Assembly: GCA_963210315.1 (NCBI GenBank)
Contig: OY723254.1
Location: 62,001 to 126,000, forward strand
Origin: Rhynchopus euleeides
Lineage: Eukaryota > Euglenozoa > Diplonemea > Diplonemida > Diplonemidae
Direction of reading: 5' to 3'
DNA: 64,000 nt
A program made the position numbers and the translations under genes. The notes below the pieces were generated by a model. It did no database searches, was not told the origin of the DNA, and saw only the letters and a list, made by a program, of their open reading frames with translations. The first letter of the stretch is position 1; every line of letters starts with the position of its first letter. This document shows positions 42,741-54,378 of this stretch, piece by piece.

Positions 42741-43367
42741 ATTTTTGGGCAACTTCTATAGGGGGACCCTTTTCGAATTTTTTTTTCGGGGTGGCCAGAA
42801 TGGGCTGTTTTAGGCTATTTGAGGCCATTTTCGAGCAAATTTTTGGGTTTAGAGCCACGCAAAGGGTCTAAAATGGGCATGCCAATCTCAAAAAATGCTC
42901 AAAATTCCGAGAGATTTCAGATTTTTCGAATTTTTTGACCGAGAAAATTCTGACCCCAAAATGTGGTCCTTGTGGTCTGGAACTGTCCGTTGTCGAAGGA
43001 ATTGGTGAAAAAATCGTGATTTTTGGCCTCTGGATCACCCATGCCGTCCCAAAAATCAAGCAAAAGAGGTTTGGTAGGTGCATTTTTGGGTGAACATGAG
43101 CCATTGTGCCAACCTGCTTGATTTCACCCGAAAATCGGAATCCGTTGAATATGGTTTCTGATGAAAATGTGAAAATTCTCGACCTTCTTCGCAGTTTTTG
43201 CCACTTCCTTGCCCCATCTTTCCCACCCAAAATCGAAGTACCGTGAATGGTGTTGTTGAAAGGTCCAAATTGCGTAGGTTGTGCGTAGTTCTGCCGAAAT
43301 CGTGCACACGTTGTGCGTAGTGCATGTGTAACGCCATTTGCGACCAAAATGTATATTTCCTGCACAC

Positions 43368-43494
43368 GAGCGTTGACGCTTCCACACACCCTTACAAACC
43401 CACTTGCCTGATGAAGGGGGTGGTGTGTAGAGCACGTTTGGCAGGGCTGAATGACACCTTCCGCGCGAAGGTCGTGTGCGTAATAAAAAAACGG
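43368..43494 (+). repeat. Dispersed repeat family X, copy 3
   Basis: Inside the 2.4-kb TIR element. Starts GCGTTGACGCTTCCACACAC, has CCTGATGAAGGGGGTGG, then GTGTAGAGCACGTTTGGCAG, and ends GTGTGCGTAATAAAAAAACGG-like. Confidence 0.7.
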
Positions 43495-44731
43495 TCCGAG
43501 GGCCGGAGGCCCGAGGCCTTTTTTTACCTGCACGAGGGTGCAATTGAGGCCGATACGGGGTGCAGATGATGGTTTCTTGCACAACCCAGTCATGTTTTGC
43601 ACAGCACGACGAACTCGGAAATTCCTCATATTTGCACTCCAGGTCTCATATTTGCACTGGTGCAAATATGGGACCTGGAGTGCGTGCAAATAATGGCTGG
43701 GGGGTGCAAGAAAGTTCAAATTGCGTAGTTCCTGCGTACTTCGTGCGTAGCCCGAGCGTACTTTGGGTAGTTCGTGCGTATATTGTGCGAAGCGTTTTTG
43801 ACAGCACCAGTAAACGGACTTTTGGAGCGTAAATATTTTAGAACGGACCGGGAAAAAATGGGCACGTCGCTACTTCGCGCTACTTCGTCGCTCGTAACGA
43901 GTAAAAATATCAGGTGGTTTATACACCGCCAATGTGAGGTGTGCGGGTGTATTCCTGAAGGATTCACTTCTGCGTCCACACTGAGTGATTTTGGAGTGAT
44001 TTTCACTCCAAATTTCACTCCAGGAACATTGGATACTGCAAGGTTGCAGGGGTTTCTGCAGTATTTGCCTTGAAAAAGCCAAAAAACATGATTTTTTCAC
44101 GAAACTCGACATGTCCGTGCGTTATTATCCAAAAAATGGTCCCAGGGGGGTATTCTGGAGCCATCTCCACCAAAAACTACACCATCCGCCCGCAAAATTG
44201 TCCGAATAACGCAAGTTTTCATGAAAATAACGGAAAAATAACGCGTTATTTTCGGAGAAAACGTTTTCCAATTTTTTTGACATCACGGAGTGGCCCCCTG
44301 GAGTGATATTTTACCCAAGAAAATTCTTTTAGGGGGGGTAGGGACCCGAGTTTCGGGTCAGATTCACCGGGAAATGCTGCCTTTTTTGGGGTCAAAAAAT
44401 AACGCAAAAATAACGTTATTACCGTTACTGGTAACGGAATAACGCCCAATGTATGGGTCCGTTCCATAATATTTACGTTCCAAAATATTTACAGGGCCAG
44501 TCGGGGACTCGGTGGTGAGGATGGCTTGCCTCAGGAATCGCGCGAAAAGTGCACGAGTAGGTCCCGTCAGGGACTCTGTATGCCGTCCGATCACCTGGTC
44601 CAAGTCCCCGAGTCGCAGAAAGCCCTGTAAATATTATGGAACGGAAAAAATCTGGAACGCCAACCCACCAGCGTTCCAAAATATTTACGTTCCATAATAT
44701 TTACGTTCCAAAATATTTACGTATACGGTAT

Positions 44732-45384
44732 ATAGTTTGTCAGAAGCAACAAAAAGTACAGAAAGAAAGCAAGAAAGACACAGAGATAGATAGGGAGAAG
44801 AGAGAAAAGGGACAAACCGAATCAAATAGACCGGGGTGGGCCCAAGAACATACATGCGCACCAAGAGAAGGGTGCGTGTGTGCGCATGATTGCGGATGAC
44901 AACCTCTTGTCGAGGGGCCGGGGGGGGGGGGGGTGATGATTTTGTATAGAGAAGAGAGAGAGAGAGAGAGACAAAGGAGACATGAATGAAACCATCAGCA
45001 CGCCAACCCCAGAGGCAGCCTCAGGGCGCTCTGCCCCGCACAGCTGACGATACACTCAAAATATCGAGGTCAGACGGGAAGGGCTCCTGACACCGTATCC
45101 CACGGAGCAGGAAGCAAGGTGTGTGTTGGGCGCAAGGGCCTGCGATCACAGCAAAGCGGGACCGCGCCCTGTGTGTGCCCCCCACAGCGCCTTGCCTGTA
45201 TCTCAGACCAGCATCAGCCCCAGACAGTAGAGAAGGCGGACAGCCCTCTTTGTCTGTTGATAAAATCTGTCACAAAAAACATTTGGACCCATTTGGTGAC
45301 GTTCAGAGCAAAATTCGGCACTTCTGTGACCTCACCAGACACATGTCGGAAATCTCCGACACGATCCCGGCACCACACCCCTCT
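44732..45384. other. Intergenic, no gene seen
   Basis: About 650 bp with a G-run (44920) and a short GA run. No gene recognised. Confidence 0.45.
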
Positions 45385-48300
45385 GGTAGTGATGCTCCCC
45401 ACCTTGACGAGATACCCCCAGTCGTTAGTCCATCTCAACGAGATTCCCCCGAAAGTATCCACGCCGATGAGACTCCGCCGATGCTGCCCGCATCTCTACG
45501 TGATTCCCCCGATGTGTTCCCCACGCTGACGAGATGCCCCGAGGTGTTGCCCACACCGACGAGATTCCCCCGCTGTTCCACATCTCTACGAGATTCAGGG
45601 AATCTCGACGGTGTGGGGAAACTATCATGGGAATACCTACGGCGCGGGGAAACTCCCGTGGAAATATCTGTGGTGTGGGGAAACTACCCTGGGAATCTCT
45701 GCGATGTGGGGAAACTATCCTGGGTATCACCACGGTGTGCGTAAACTATCCTGGGAATCTCCACGGGGGAATACCGGGGGAATCTCGTCGAGACTGGGAA
45801 AAAACCGGGGGAATCTCGTAGAGATTGGGAAAATACCGGGGGAATCTCCAAGAGATTGGGAAAATACCGGGGGAAACTCGGAGAGACTGGGAAAATGCCG
45901 GGGGAATCTCGGAGAGACCGGGAAAAGGCCGGGGGAATCTCGTAGAGATTGGGAAAATACCGGGGGAATCTCGTAGAGACTGGGAAAATGCCGGGGGGAT
46001 CTCGTAGATACCGGTAAAATACCGGGGGAATCTCGTCGAGACCGGGAAAATACCGGGGGAATCTCGGAGAGACTGGGAAAATGCCGGGGGAATCTCGTAG
46101 ATTATAGACTACTAAGATACCGGGAAAATACCGGGGGAATCTCCAAGAGATTGGGAAAATACCGGGGGAAACTCGGAGAGACTGGGAAAATGCCGGGGGA
46201 ATCTCGGAGAGACCGGGAAAAGGCCGGGGGAATCTCGTAGAGATTGGGAAAATACCGGGGAAATCTCGTAGAGACTGGGAAAATGCCGGGGGGATCTCGT
46301 AGATACCGGTAAAATACCGGGGGAATCTCGTCGAGACCGGGAAAATACCGGGGGAATCTCGTAGAGATTGGGAAAATACCGGGGGAATCTCGTAGAGACT
46401 GGGAAAATGCCGGGGGAATCTCGTAGATACCGGGAAAATACCGGGGGAATCTCCAAGAGATTGGGAAAATACCGGGGGAAACTCGGAGAGACTGGGAAAA
46501 TGCCGGGGGAATCTCGGAGAGACCGGGAAAAGGCCGGGGGAATCTCGTAGAGATTGGGAAAATACCGGGGAAATCTCGTAGAGACTGGGAAAATGCCGGG
46601 GGGATCTCGTAGATACCGGTAAAATACCGGGGGAATCTCGTAGAGATTGGGAAAATACCGGGGGAATCTCGTAGAGACTGGGAAAATGCCGGGGGAATCT
46701 CGTAGATACCGGGAAAATACCGGGGGAATCTCCAAGAGATTGGGAAAATACCGGGGGAAACTCGGAGAGACTGGGAAAATGCCGGGGGAATCTCGTAGAG
46801 ATTGGGAAAATACCCGGGGAATCTCGGTGTGACCGGGAAAATATCGGGGGAATCCGGGAGAGACAGGGATAATACCGGGGGAATCTCGTAGAGACTTCCC
46901 CCGATATTCTCCCCTCATCACAGAGATTCCCCCGATATTTTCCCCTCACCACAGAGATTCCCCCGATATTTTCCCCTCACCACAGAGATTCCCCCGATAT
47001 TTTCCCCTCACCACAGAGATTCCCCCGATATTTTCCCCTCACCACAGAGATTCCCCCGATACTTTCCCCTCACCACAGAGATTCCCCCGATATTTTCCCA
47101 TCACCACAGAGATTCCCCCGATATTTTCCCCTCACCACAGAGATTCCCCCGATATTTTCCCCTCACCGCAGAGATTCCCCCGATATTTTCCCCTCACCAC
47201 AGAGATTCCCCCGATATTTTCCCCTCACCGCAGAGATTCCCCCGATATTTTCCCCTCACCGCAGAGATTCCCCCGATATTTTCCCCTCACCACAGAGATT
47301 CCCCCGATATTTTCCCCTCACCGCAGAGATTCCCCCGATATTTTCCCCTCACCGCAGAGATTCCCCCGATATTTTCCCCTCACCGCAGAGATTCCCCCGA
47401 TATTTTCCCCTCACCACAGAGATTCCCCCGATACTTTCCCCTCACCACAGAGATTCCCCCGATATTTTCCCATCACCACAGAGATTCCCCCGATATTTTC
47501 CCCTCACCACAGAGATTCCCCCGATATTTTCCCCTCACCGCAGAGATTCCCCCGATATTTTCCCCTCACCACAGAGATTCCCCCGATATTTTCCCCTCAC
47601 CGCAGAGATTCCCCCGATATTTTCCCCTCACCGCAGAGATTCCCCCGATATTTTCCCCTCACCACAGAGATTCCCCCGATACTTTCCCCTCACCACAGAG
47701 ATCCCCCCGATATTTTCCCCTCACCGCAGAGATTCCCCCGATATTTTCCCCTCACCGCAGAGATCCCCCCGATATTTTCCCCTCACCGCAGAGATTCCCC
47801 CGATATTTTCCCATCACCACAGAGATTCCCCCGATATTCTCCCCTCACCACAGAGATTCCCCCGATATTTTCCCCTCACCGCAGAGATTCCCCCGATATT
47901 TTCCCCTCACCGCAGAGATCCCCCCGATATTTTCCCCTCACCGCAGAGATTCCCCCGATATTTTCCCATCACCACAGAGATTCCCCCGATATTCTCCCCT
48001 CACCACAGAGATTCCCCCGATATTTTCCCCTCACCACAGAGATTCCCCCGATACTTTCCCCTCACCACAGAGATCCCCCCGATATTTTCCCCTCACCGCA
48101 GAGATTCCCCCGATATTTTCCCCTCACCGCAGAGATTCCCCCGATATTTTCCCCTCACCGCAGAGATTCCCCCGATATTTTCCCCTCACCACAGAGATTC
48201 CCCCGATACTTTCCCCTCACCACAGAGATCCCCCCGATATTTTCCCCTCACCGCAGAGATTCCCCCGATATTTTCCCATCACCACAGAGATTCCCCCGAT

Positions 48301-49530
48301 ATTCTCCCCTCACCACAGAGATTCCCCCGATATTTTCCCCTCACCGCAGAGATTCCCCCGATATTTTCCCATCACCACAGAGATTCCCCCGATATTTTCC
48401 CCTCACCACAGAGATTCCCCCGATACTTTCCCCTCACCACAGAGATCCCCCCGATATTTTCCCCTCACCGCAGAGATTCCCCCGATATTTTCCCCTCACC
48501 GCAGAGATTCCCCCGATATTTTCCCCTCACCGCAGAGATTCCCCCGATATTTTCCCCTCACCACAGAGATTCCCCCGATACTTTCCCCTCACCACAGAGA
48601 TCCCCCCGATATTTTCCCCTCACCGCAGAGATTCCCCCGATATTTTCCCATCACCACAGAGATTCCCCCGATATTCTCCCCTCACCACAGAGATTCCCCC
48701 GATATTTTCCCCTCACCGCAGAGATTCCCCCGATATTTTCCCATCACCACAGAGATTCCCCCGATATTTTCCCCTCACCGCAGAGATTCCCCCGATACTT
48801 TCCCCTCACCACAGAGATCCCCCCGATATTCTCCCCTCACCACAGAGATTCCCCCGATATTTTCCCCTCACCGCAGAGATTCCCCCGATACTTTCCCCTC
48901 ACCACAGAGATTCCCCCGATATTCTCCCCTCACCACAGAGATTCCCCCGATATTTTCCCCTCACCACAGAGATTCCCCCGATACTTTCCCCTCACCACAG
49001 AGATCCCCCCGATATTTTCCCCTCACCGCAGAGATTCCCCCGATATTTTCCCATCACCACAGAGATTCCCCCGATATTCTCCCCTCACCACAGAGATTCC
49101 CCCGATATTTTCCCCTCACCACAGAGATTCCCCCGATATTTTCCCCTCACCGCAGAGATTCCCCCGATATTTTCCCCTCACCGCAGAGATTCCCCCGATA
49201 TTTTCCCCTCACCACAGAGATTCCCCCGATATTTTCCCCTCACCACAGAGATTCCCCCGATACTTTCCCCTCACCACAGAGATCCCCCCGATATTTTCCC
49301 CTCACCGCAGAGATTCCCCCGATATTTTCCCATCACCACAGAGATTCCCCCGATATTCTCCCCTCACCACAGAGATTCCCCCGATATTTTCCCCTCACCA
49401 CTGGTGAGGGGAAAATATCGGGGGAATCTCTGCGGTGAGGGGAAAGTATCGGGGGAATCTCTGCGGTGAGGGGAAAATATCGGGGGATTCTCTGTGGTGT
49501 GGGGAAAGTATCGGGGGAATCGCAGAGGTG
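45385..49530. repeat. 31-bp satellite with three orientation switches
   Basis: A 31-bp unit. In the G-rich orientation it reads AATCTCGTAGAGATTGGG plus AAAATACCGGGGG (45600-46890, about 42 copies). In the C-rich orientation it reads GAGATTCCCCCGATATTTTC plus CCCTCACCACA (46890-49405, about 80 copies). The second, inverted, becomes AATCTCTGTGGTGAGGGG plus AAAATATCGGGGG, so the two are diverged forms of one unit. Decayed C-rich copies lie at 45385-45597 and a few G-rich ones at 49405-49530. Inversion points are at about 45597, 46890 and 49405. Higher-order blocks are visible in both arrays. Confidence 0.95.
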
Positions 49531-50000
49531 TGGACAACGCCGCCGGCTATTCGGCCATGTGGAAACGTGCTGGGTAATCTTCCCTGAAGACGGTCTCTGT
49601 GCGACCGTCTTCAGTCATCAAATGCTAGCTCGACCCCCAGGAAGCCGTTCTGGGTGTGTTTTGGACACCTGGGAGACCGTCTTCACCCCACAGACGTCAA
49701 TTTCGTGGGTCTGGGGTCCTGAGACCCCATTTCTGGGACCTGGAAGGGGCCACCTGCCTTTTTTTCGATGACTACTCTCTCGAAATTGGTAGTCCCCGCC
49801 AGCTTTGTCACAACACGTGTTTTTACGGATTTAGAAGCAAACGGCGAGCATTTAAGTCGTGAAGAGAGTTGAAGACAGTCCTCTAGGACCCCAAAAAGAC
49901 CATATGGGGGGTTGGTACCGGCCGGAGAAGGTGTTTGTTGAAAAAGTGGTTTTTGTGCCAGAAATTTTCTCTGTCCGCCTCCCCTACAGACAGTGGGAAA
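49531..50000. other. Intergenic, no gene seen
   Basis: About 470 bp. GAAGACGGTCTCTGTGCGAC and its near inverse GACCGTCTTC form a short inverted repeat near 49585-49615. No gene. Confidence 0.4.
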
Positions 50001-50146
50001 CTTTTTTTAAGCACACTCGTGTGAGCGGAAAGCGCCCCACCACAGCTGCAACCAAACGTGCTCTATACACTAACCCCACCCTTCATCAGGCTCAGGGTGT
50101 GATCAGTTCAGGGTTTTGTGTGTAGAAGCGTCAACGCAACAAACAA
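50001..50146 (-). repeat. Dispersed repeat family X, copy 4
   Basis: Read on the minus strand: TTGCGTTGACGCTTCTACAC, then CCTGATGAAGGGTGGGG, then GTATAGAGCACGTTTGG, ending GAGTGTGCTTAAAAAAAG. Matches copies 2 and 3 block by block. Confidence 0.7.
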
Positions 50147-50289
50147 AAGGAAATTCATCAGAGCGGTTGTAGCTGTGAAGTGATAGGGCGCTTTTGGGAG
50201 GGGTTCTTCGCCTATCGGCAAGGTTTTCGGGGCAAAAAAATGCTCTGGTGTGTTGATCACAACAACAAGGGTGAAGAATGCACACAAAA

Positions 50290-51500
50290 GCAGGCCTGGG
50301 CGGGGAACGAGCCCTTTTTCCAGGTTTTTTGGGTCGGGGAACCAGGTTTTTTCTAAGAATTTTTACAAGGGATTTTTTGCTCGCCCCCCCACAGTTTCCA
50401 GGCGCGTGCCCGTCAGGCGGGACTTTTTCTCTGATTTCTCTCCGCGCTCATCATTGACAGCTCTCGAGTGATGCCCAGAGATGCTTGCGGCAGAGAGTGC
50501 CCCTCATGCGCGTTACAGCTGAAAATGAATGAGGATCATCTGGCACTCGTTCTCATCGGGGGTTGTGCTCCGCAGGGACTCAATACACCTTGGCACTCTC
50601 GCAGGGCTGGACATGCCAGCAGCTGGAGGACAGTTACAAAGCTGCCACTCCCCGACGCTGGCCCTGCTGGCCCCTTCAGGTCTGAAAGCCCAAAAGCTCG
50701 GGGATTTTTGCAGTGGTGCGCACCATATTCAGCGCAGTAGGGTGATCTCTCCGATTTTCCAAAACTGCTGGTTTACTGGTTTGGGGAACGGTCGTCGGCA
50801 GACCGTTGAAATGCCCGTGTTAGCAAGGCACACTCACGTTTCAGGTAGCGTGTCGCGTGTCACGCATGTCGCGAACGCGGCAAGTGTACCTCCCAGGTGG
50901 GGAAGCCCGACCTCCTGTCCGATGTCAGTCAGGCTTCGAAGAAGCGCTTCATGGATGCGGCGCTGACCTCCTACGCTGCACTGTACCCAGGGAAGTGAGA
51001 TAGATGGACGGGCACACGCTACATGGGGGGTCTGGGGGGCGGAGCCCCCCAGCCGCCGGAGGCCACGGTAGCGAACATCTGTTCGTGTGGGCGTACAGAT
51101 TCTGTGCGAGTTGGCTGCGTCCTCAGAGGCGACTGGAGTGGTTGGACCCCGACCTGATGGGATTCGAAGGACTTGAGTACGAGACGTACGCCACAGGGGG
51201 GTCTGGGGGGCGGAGCCCCCCAGCCGCCGGAGGCCACGGTAGTGAACGTCTGGCTCTCCAGTTGGCCAGCAAGGCGAACGGTACGTGGGACAGACTTCCC
51301 TTCCATCCTTGTGCGCGCCCTGTCGACTGGGGAAAACTTAGAAAAGGTTTTTTCCTCTGCGAAACAACCTTAGAAAAAAATCCCCTAACAAAATTCTTAG
51401 AAAAAAACTTTTTTTCCCCTTACAAAAATTCTTAGAAAAAAAGTTCAGAATCCTGAAAGTGGGGAACAAGCCCCCCAGTTAGGAACAGCCCTGCACAAAA
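50290..51500. repeat. Possible 1.2-kb inverted-repeat element
   Basis: TTTTTTCTAAGAATTTTTAC near 50352 is matched by the inverse ACAAAAATTCTTAGAAAAAA near 51424, and both are next to GGGGAAC-type and AAGGG blocks. The inside carries a family Z two-core unit. The match is short, so the limits are tentative. Confidence 0.45.
51016..51248 (-). repeat. Repeat family Z, two-core unit
   Basis: On the plus strand: GGTCTGGGGGGCGGAGCCCC core, then GTGGGCGTACAGATTCTGTG, GGCGACTGGAGTGGTTGGA, a GGGATTCGAAGGAC block, GACTTGAGTACGAGAC, then a second core 170 bp on. Nearly the same as 39487-39735. The minus-strand TTCGAATCCC resembles a Pol III B-box; a convincing A-box is not seen. Confidence 0.75.
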
Positions 51501-52177
51501 GGAACCATTTTTTTCGGCCACCCGGAGAAGACCCTGTATATCGCATGTAATTATGATAGAATGACCTCACGCAAAGAACGCATCCATATTTCGTCCGTTG
51601 CAGGCTCACTGGGACTCGATCGCTCGTACCAACACTCACACCAGGAAAGAAACAGCGGAGCGGGGAAATACCCTGGAAGGTGCAAGGAAAGCGACCTCTA
51701 CTTCCTAACTACAACCTAACTACAACCAACCGCAAGCTCTGATATAATCTCTCCCTGTGTTTGCTGTGACGCCTCTGCGCTTCTCCACACAAACAAGCTT
51801 GTCTGCCCCGCTGAAAATCCGACCGCCACCGCCACCCCCAACTCACCCCCGAAACATGCGCAGTCTGCCGAGTGGAGCCCAGAGCCCCGCTGCGGATATG
51901 AACACAAGCTCGGGGTGTGGGGGTGGGATGACTTGCAACCTGAGATGCCTCAAAGACAGTCCGGGCATTTGAGACATGGGGGAGGCGGAGCTTGGAAACC
52001 GAACGAATCCAGAAAAGCCAAAGGAATAGTGAGATAACACCCCCTCTGTGTGGTGTGCGGCACGGGGGGAGGCAGGATGACACGACGTGCGCTACTCCAT
52101 CACGAGAGGCGCGGGGGGGATGACTGGACCGGAGCGCCCACCACCCACCCACCAACACACACACACACCATCCCTGT
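51501..52177. other. Intergenic, no gene seen
   Basis: About 680 bp, 3' side of the PDZ transporter gene. No gene recognised. Confidence 0.45.
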
Positions 52178-54184
52178 CTAACCGCTGGAACATTCGTTGG
52201 CATCACCCAGAAGCGGGTCCTCCGAAGAGCTGTTGGTCTTCGGCGCCCTCCACTCCCCAGAGAAGTCGCTCTCCCTCACCTCTGCCTGCATCATCTCGAT
52301 ATCGGAGGCCCCCGCGGGGCCGGGGCCCACCCCGCCCATCGCTTCCAGTACGTCGTTGTCGTCGAACACATAGGTGAACCTGCGGGGGTCCTTGCCTCCG
52401 AGGGTGGCCGCCACGGTCCCACCGATCATTACGACGAGCGACGCCCAGATGCCCCACACGGGAACAACCCCGAAGCAGATGACGTCCAGCCCGACGGCGA
52501 AAAGCGGCTCGAGCGTGATGTGCACCGACACCACCATCGGGGTGAGGTAGCGTGACCCCAGCATGATCCCTCCGTAGGCTAGAGCCCCGCCGAGCAGGCC
52601 GCCCAGCAGGTTCGGCAGGAGGTACTCCGCGAAGTTGGCGAAGAGGCGCGACACAGGCGTCGAGTCGAAGGTGAGGAGGAAGATGAACTGCACGGCGAGC
52701 GACCCCAGGTTGATGAAGGCCATGAGGACACCCCCGGGCAGCTCCTTCTGCAGCCGCTGGCTCAGGCTGAGGTAGAACCACATGAAGACCGACACGGCGA
52801 AGGCGAGCAGGTTGCCCAGCAGGGGGTTCGACGCGTCCTCCTCGGGTGGGGTCGAGAAGCAGAGCCCCACGACTCCGAGGATCACGACAACCGCCCCGAC
52901 GCGCTCCAGGGTGGTGGAGGACCGGAGGCGGGAGCAGAGAACCAGCACAGGGTGCGCGTTCATCAGCACGACGCACTGCTCCAGGGTGGTGTACTTCAGG
53001 GAGAGCAGGAAGAATGTGGAGAAGAGTCCGTGGAGGATGCTGGTCAGGAGCAGCATGAGGACGCCGAACCAGGGGACTGTTGTCTCAGACATCGTGTCGG
53101 GTTCCTGGATCCCGAGGATCCAGGGGAGGGTGAGGCTGGCGGACTGCCGCCTGGGGAGGTGCCGCAGCTGCTGCACCACGAAGCCCTTGTCGCGGATCAC
53201 CTCGTAGGCCCCGAGGAGGACGAAGCAGACGGAGGAGATGCAGGTCATCCACAGCCCCTTCACGACGGGGGTCACCTCTGCATCGTACATCGCATGCGCC
53301 ACCACAGGCTTGGAGGAGAGCCCGATCACCGCAACCACCAGAACCAACCACACCACGCCGGTCCACATCCGGCTGAAGTGACCCTGCCACTGCGACCAGC
53401 AGGTCTCCTCCTCGAATGCGTCGTCGTCATCCCCTGAGGCGTGGTCATCTGGCTTCAGGCCTTCTCGAGAGCCGTGGAGGGCGGGGGCGGGGCTGCGTGC
53501 GACAGGTGTTGGGGGCTGCAGCAAGCTGTCCCTGCTGGTGGGGTGCGGCAGGAGCGCACGCCTCCCGGGCGGTGTTGCGGTGCTGGAGGTGAGCCCCTCG
53601 TCGGGGTCGTCGGGGCAGGTCATGGTGAGGGCGAACTGGGCGCCCCGCATCAGGGGGGTGGGGTCGTCGCCGTGCAGCACGGAGACACCGTCAACACCCA
53701 CCACGACCATGCCGGGCGACACGCCTGCGAGGTGGGCGGGGCCGCCCCGGGAGACCTCAACAACCGCGTTGCTGTCGTCCAGCGTCAGGCCAGTCCCCCC
53801 TGCGGCAGAGAGGCGGCGCACCACAACCCTCTGCACGGTGACGATCGAGGATCGCCTCCCACACCCTGTGGAGGCGGAGTAGTATGACGCCACATCGCTC
53901 CGTGCAGTGGGTGTGCGTGGTGGGATGCCGTCGCACTGCAGCAGGTGCCGCAGCGCCCCAGGCGTGTTTGCCGCAGGGAGGGGTTGGGCGGCGTGCGAAG
54001 CCCACTCGCTGTGCTGCTGCAGCGAGCTGGCGCGTGCCGCTCTGCTCGAAGGGGCCACCGGGGATGGCGTCAGCGGTGCCGCCGAGAAGTACCCAGATGT
54101 GGCAGGCGTGTCGGCCAGCAGAGGCGCAGAGCTGCTGGTTCGCATGCTGCTCCCCAGCAGCACCTCCGTCGGGCGCGGGTCCAT
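52178..54184 (-). CDS. PDZ-domain DMT/EamA-type membrane transporter
   Basis: Single-exon protein of 668 residues. A disordered N-terminus (1-110) is followed by a PDZ domain (about 115-190: GLTLDDSNAVVEVSRGGPAH, VSPGMVVVGVDG), an acidic stretch (251-260), then about ten hydrophobic helices (272-596) laid out like the drug/metabolite transporter superfamily, including SLC35-type carriers (YTTLEQCVVLMNAHPVLVLC, then GAVVVILGVVGLCFS, then SVHITLEPLFAVGLDVI). Substrate unknown. The C-terminus is acidic, with SSSEDPLLGD, which could be a sorting signal. A paralog lies at 62511-64000. An acceptor TTGACAG at about 54224 is a possible trans-splice site. The PDZ-transporter combination is unusual. 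Confidence 0.85.
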   Translation of the reverse strand: MDPRPTEVLLGSSMRTSSSAPLLADTPATSGYFSAAPLTPSPVAPSSRAARASSLQQHSEWASHAAQPLPAANTPGALRHLLQCDGIPPRTPTARSDVASYYSASTGCGRRSSIVTVQRVVVRRLSAAGGTGLTLDDSNAVVEVSRGGPAHLAGVSPGMVVVGVDGVSVLHGDDPTPLMRGAQFALTMTCPDDPDEGLTSSTATPPGRRALLPHPTSRDSLLQPPTPVARSPAPALHGSREGLKPDDHASGDDDDAFEEETCWSQWQGHFSRMWTGVVWLVLVVAVIGLSSKPVVAHAMYDAEVTPVVKGLWMTCISSVCFVLLGAYEVIRDKGFVVQQLRHLPRRQSASLTLPWILGIQEPDTMSETTVPWFGVLMLLLTSILHGLFSTFFLLSLKYTTLEQCVVLMNAHPVLVLCSRLRSSTTLERVGAVVVILGVVGLCFSTPPEEDASNPLLGNLLAFAVSVFMWFYLSLSQRLQKELPGGVLMAFINLGSLAVQFIFLLTFDSTPVSRLFANFAEYLLPNLLGGLLGGALAYGGIMLGSRYLTPMVVSVHITLEPLFAVGLDVICFGVVPVWGIWASLVVMIGGTVAATLGGKDPRRFTYVFDDNDVLEAMGGVGPGPAGASDIEMMQAEVRESDFSGEWRAPKTNSSSEDPLLGDANECSSG

Positions 54185-54378
54185 TGGAGGGAGGGGAGAG
54201 GGGGGGGTGGGGTGGGGAAAGAGCTGTCAAGTAAAACCCTCCCCTTCTCACTTCAGGCTTCGCAGAGGGTCAGCGCGTCGGATGCCTGGTGAGGCAGTGC
54301 TCAGGTGCTGCGCGCGTGGTGGGGGGGAGGGGGGGTGGGGAAGGTGCTGTTTGCCTTCCCGCTCGGGGGAAGTATTGC

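Larger units (their letters stand above)
42369..44731. mobile_element. 2.4-kb TIR element with nested insertions
   Basis: Ends ATACCGTATACGTAAATATT and its exact inverse. Next to the left end is GGAACGG, CCATACAT(C/T)GGGCGTTATT and a palindrome-rich AT region (42420-42740, made of AACGTTATTACCGTTA-type blocks); the same order inverted is found at 44388-44470. The right side is extended by a nested small inverted-repeat unit (44476-44640, ends AAAATATTTACAGGGC / GCCCTGTAAATATT). Another CGTAAATATTTTAGAACGGA lies at about 43828. The body is AT-richer than the window and holds no recognisable transposase. Confidence 0.75.

Noticed and set aside
43405-43415. Hammerhead ribozyme or box C/D core in family X (CTGATGA)
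   Set aside because: No GAAA core and paired stems for a hammerhead, and no consistent D box or guide duplex across the four copies.
42868-43719. 283-residue frame in the TIR element as a transposase
   Set aside because: No catalytic motif or domain; overlaps a family X copy and reads like noncoding sequence.
45684-46952. A 422-residue open frame on the minus strand of the 31-bp satellite
   Set aside because: 31 is not a multiple of 3, so the three phases rotate; the frame is open only because the unit lacks stops in this orientation.
46890-49405. CRISPR-like array
   Set aside because: Units are contiguous without unique spacers and the window is eukaryotic.
51150-51170. tRNA gene at the TTCGAATCCC box
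   Set aside because: No A-box at the right distance and no cloverleaf; better explained as part of family Z.
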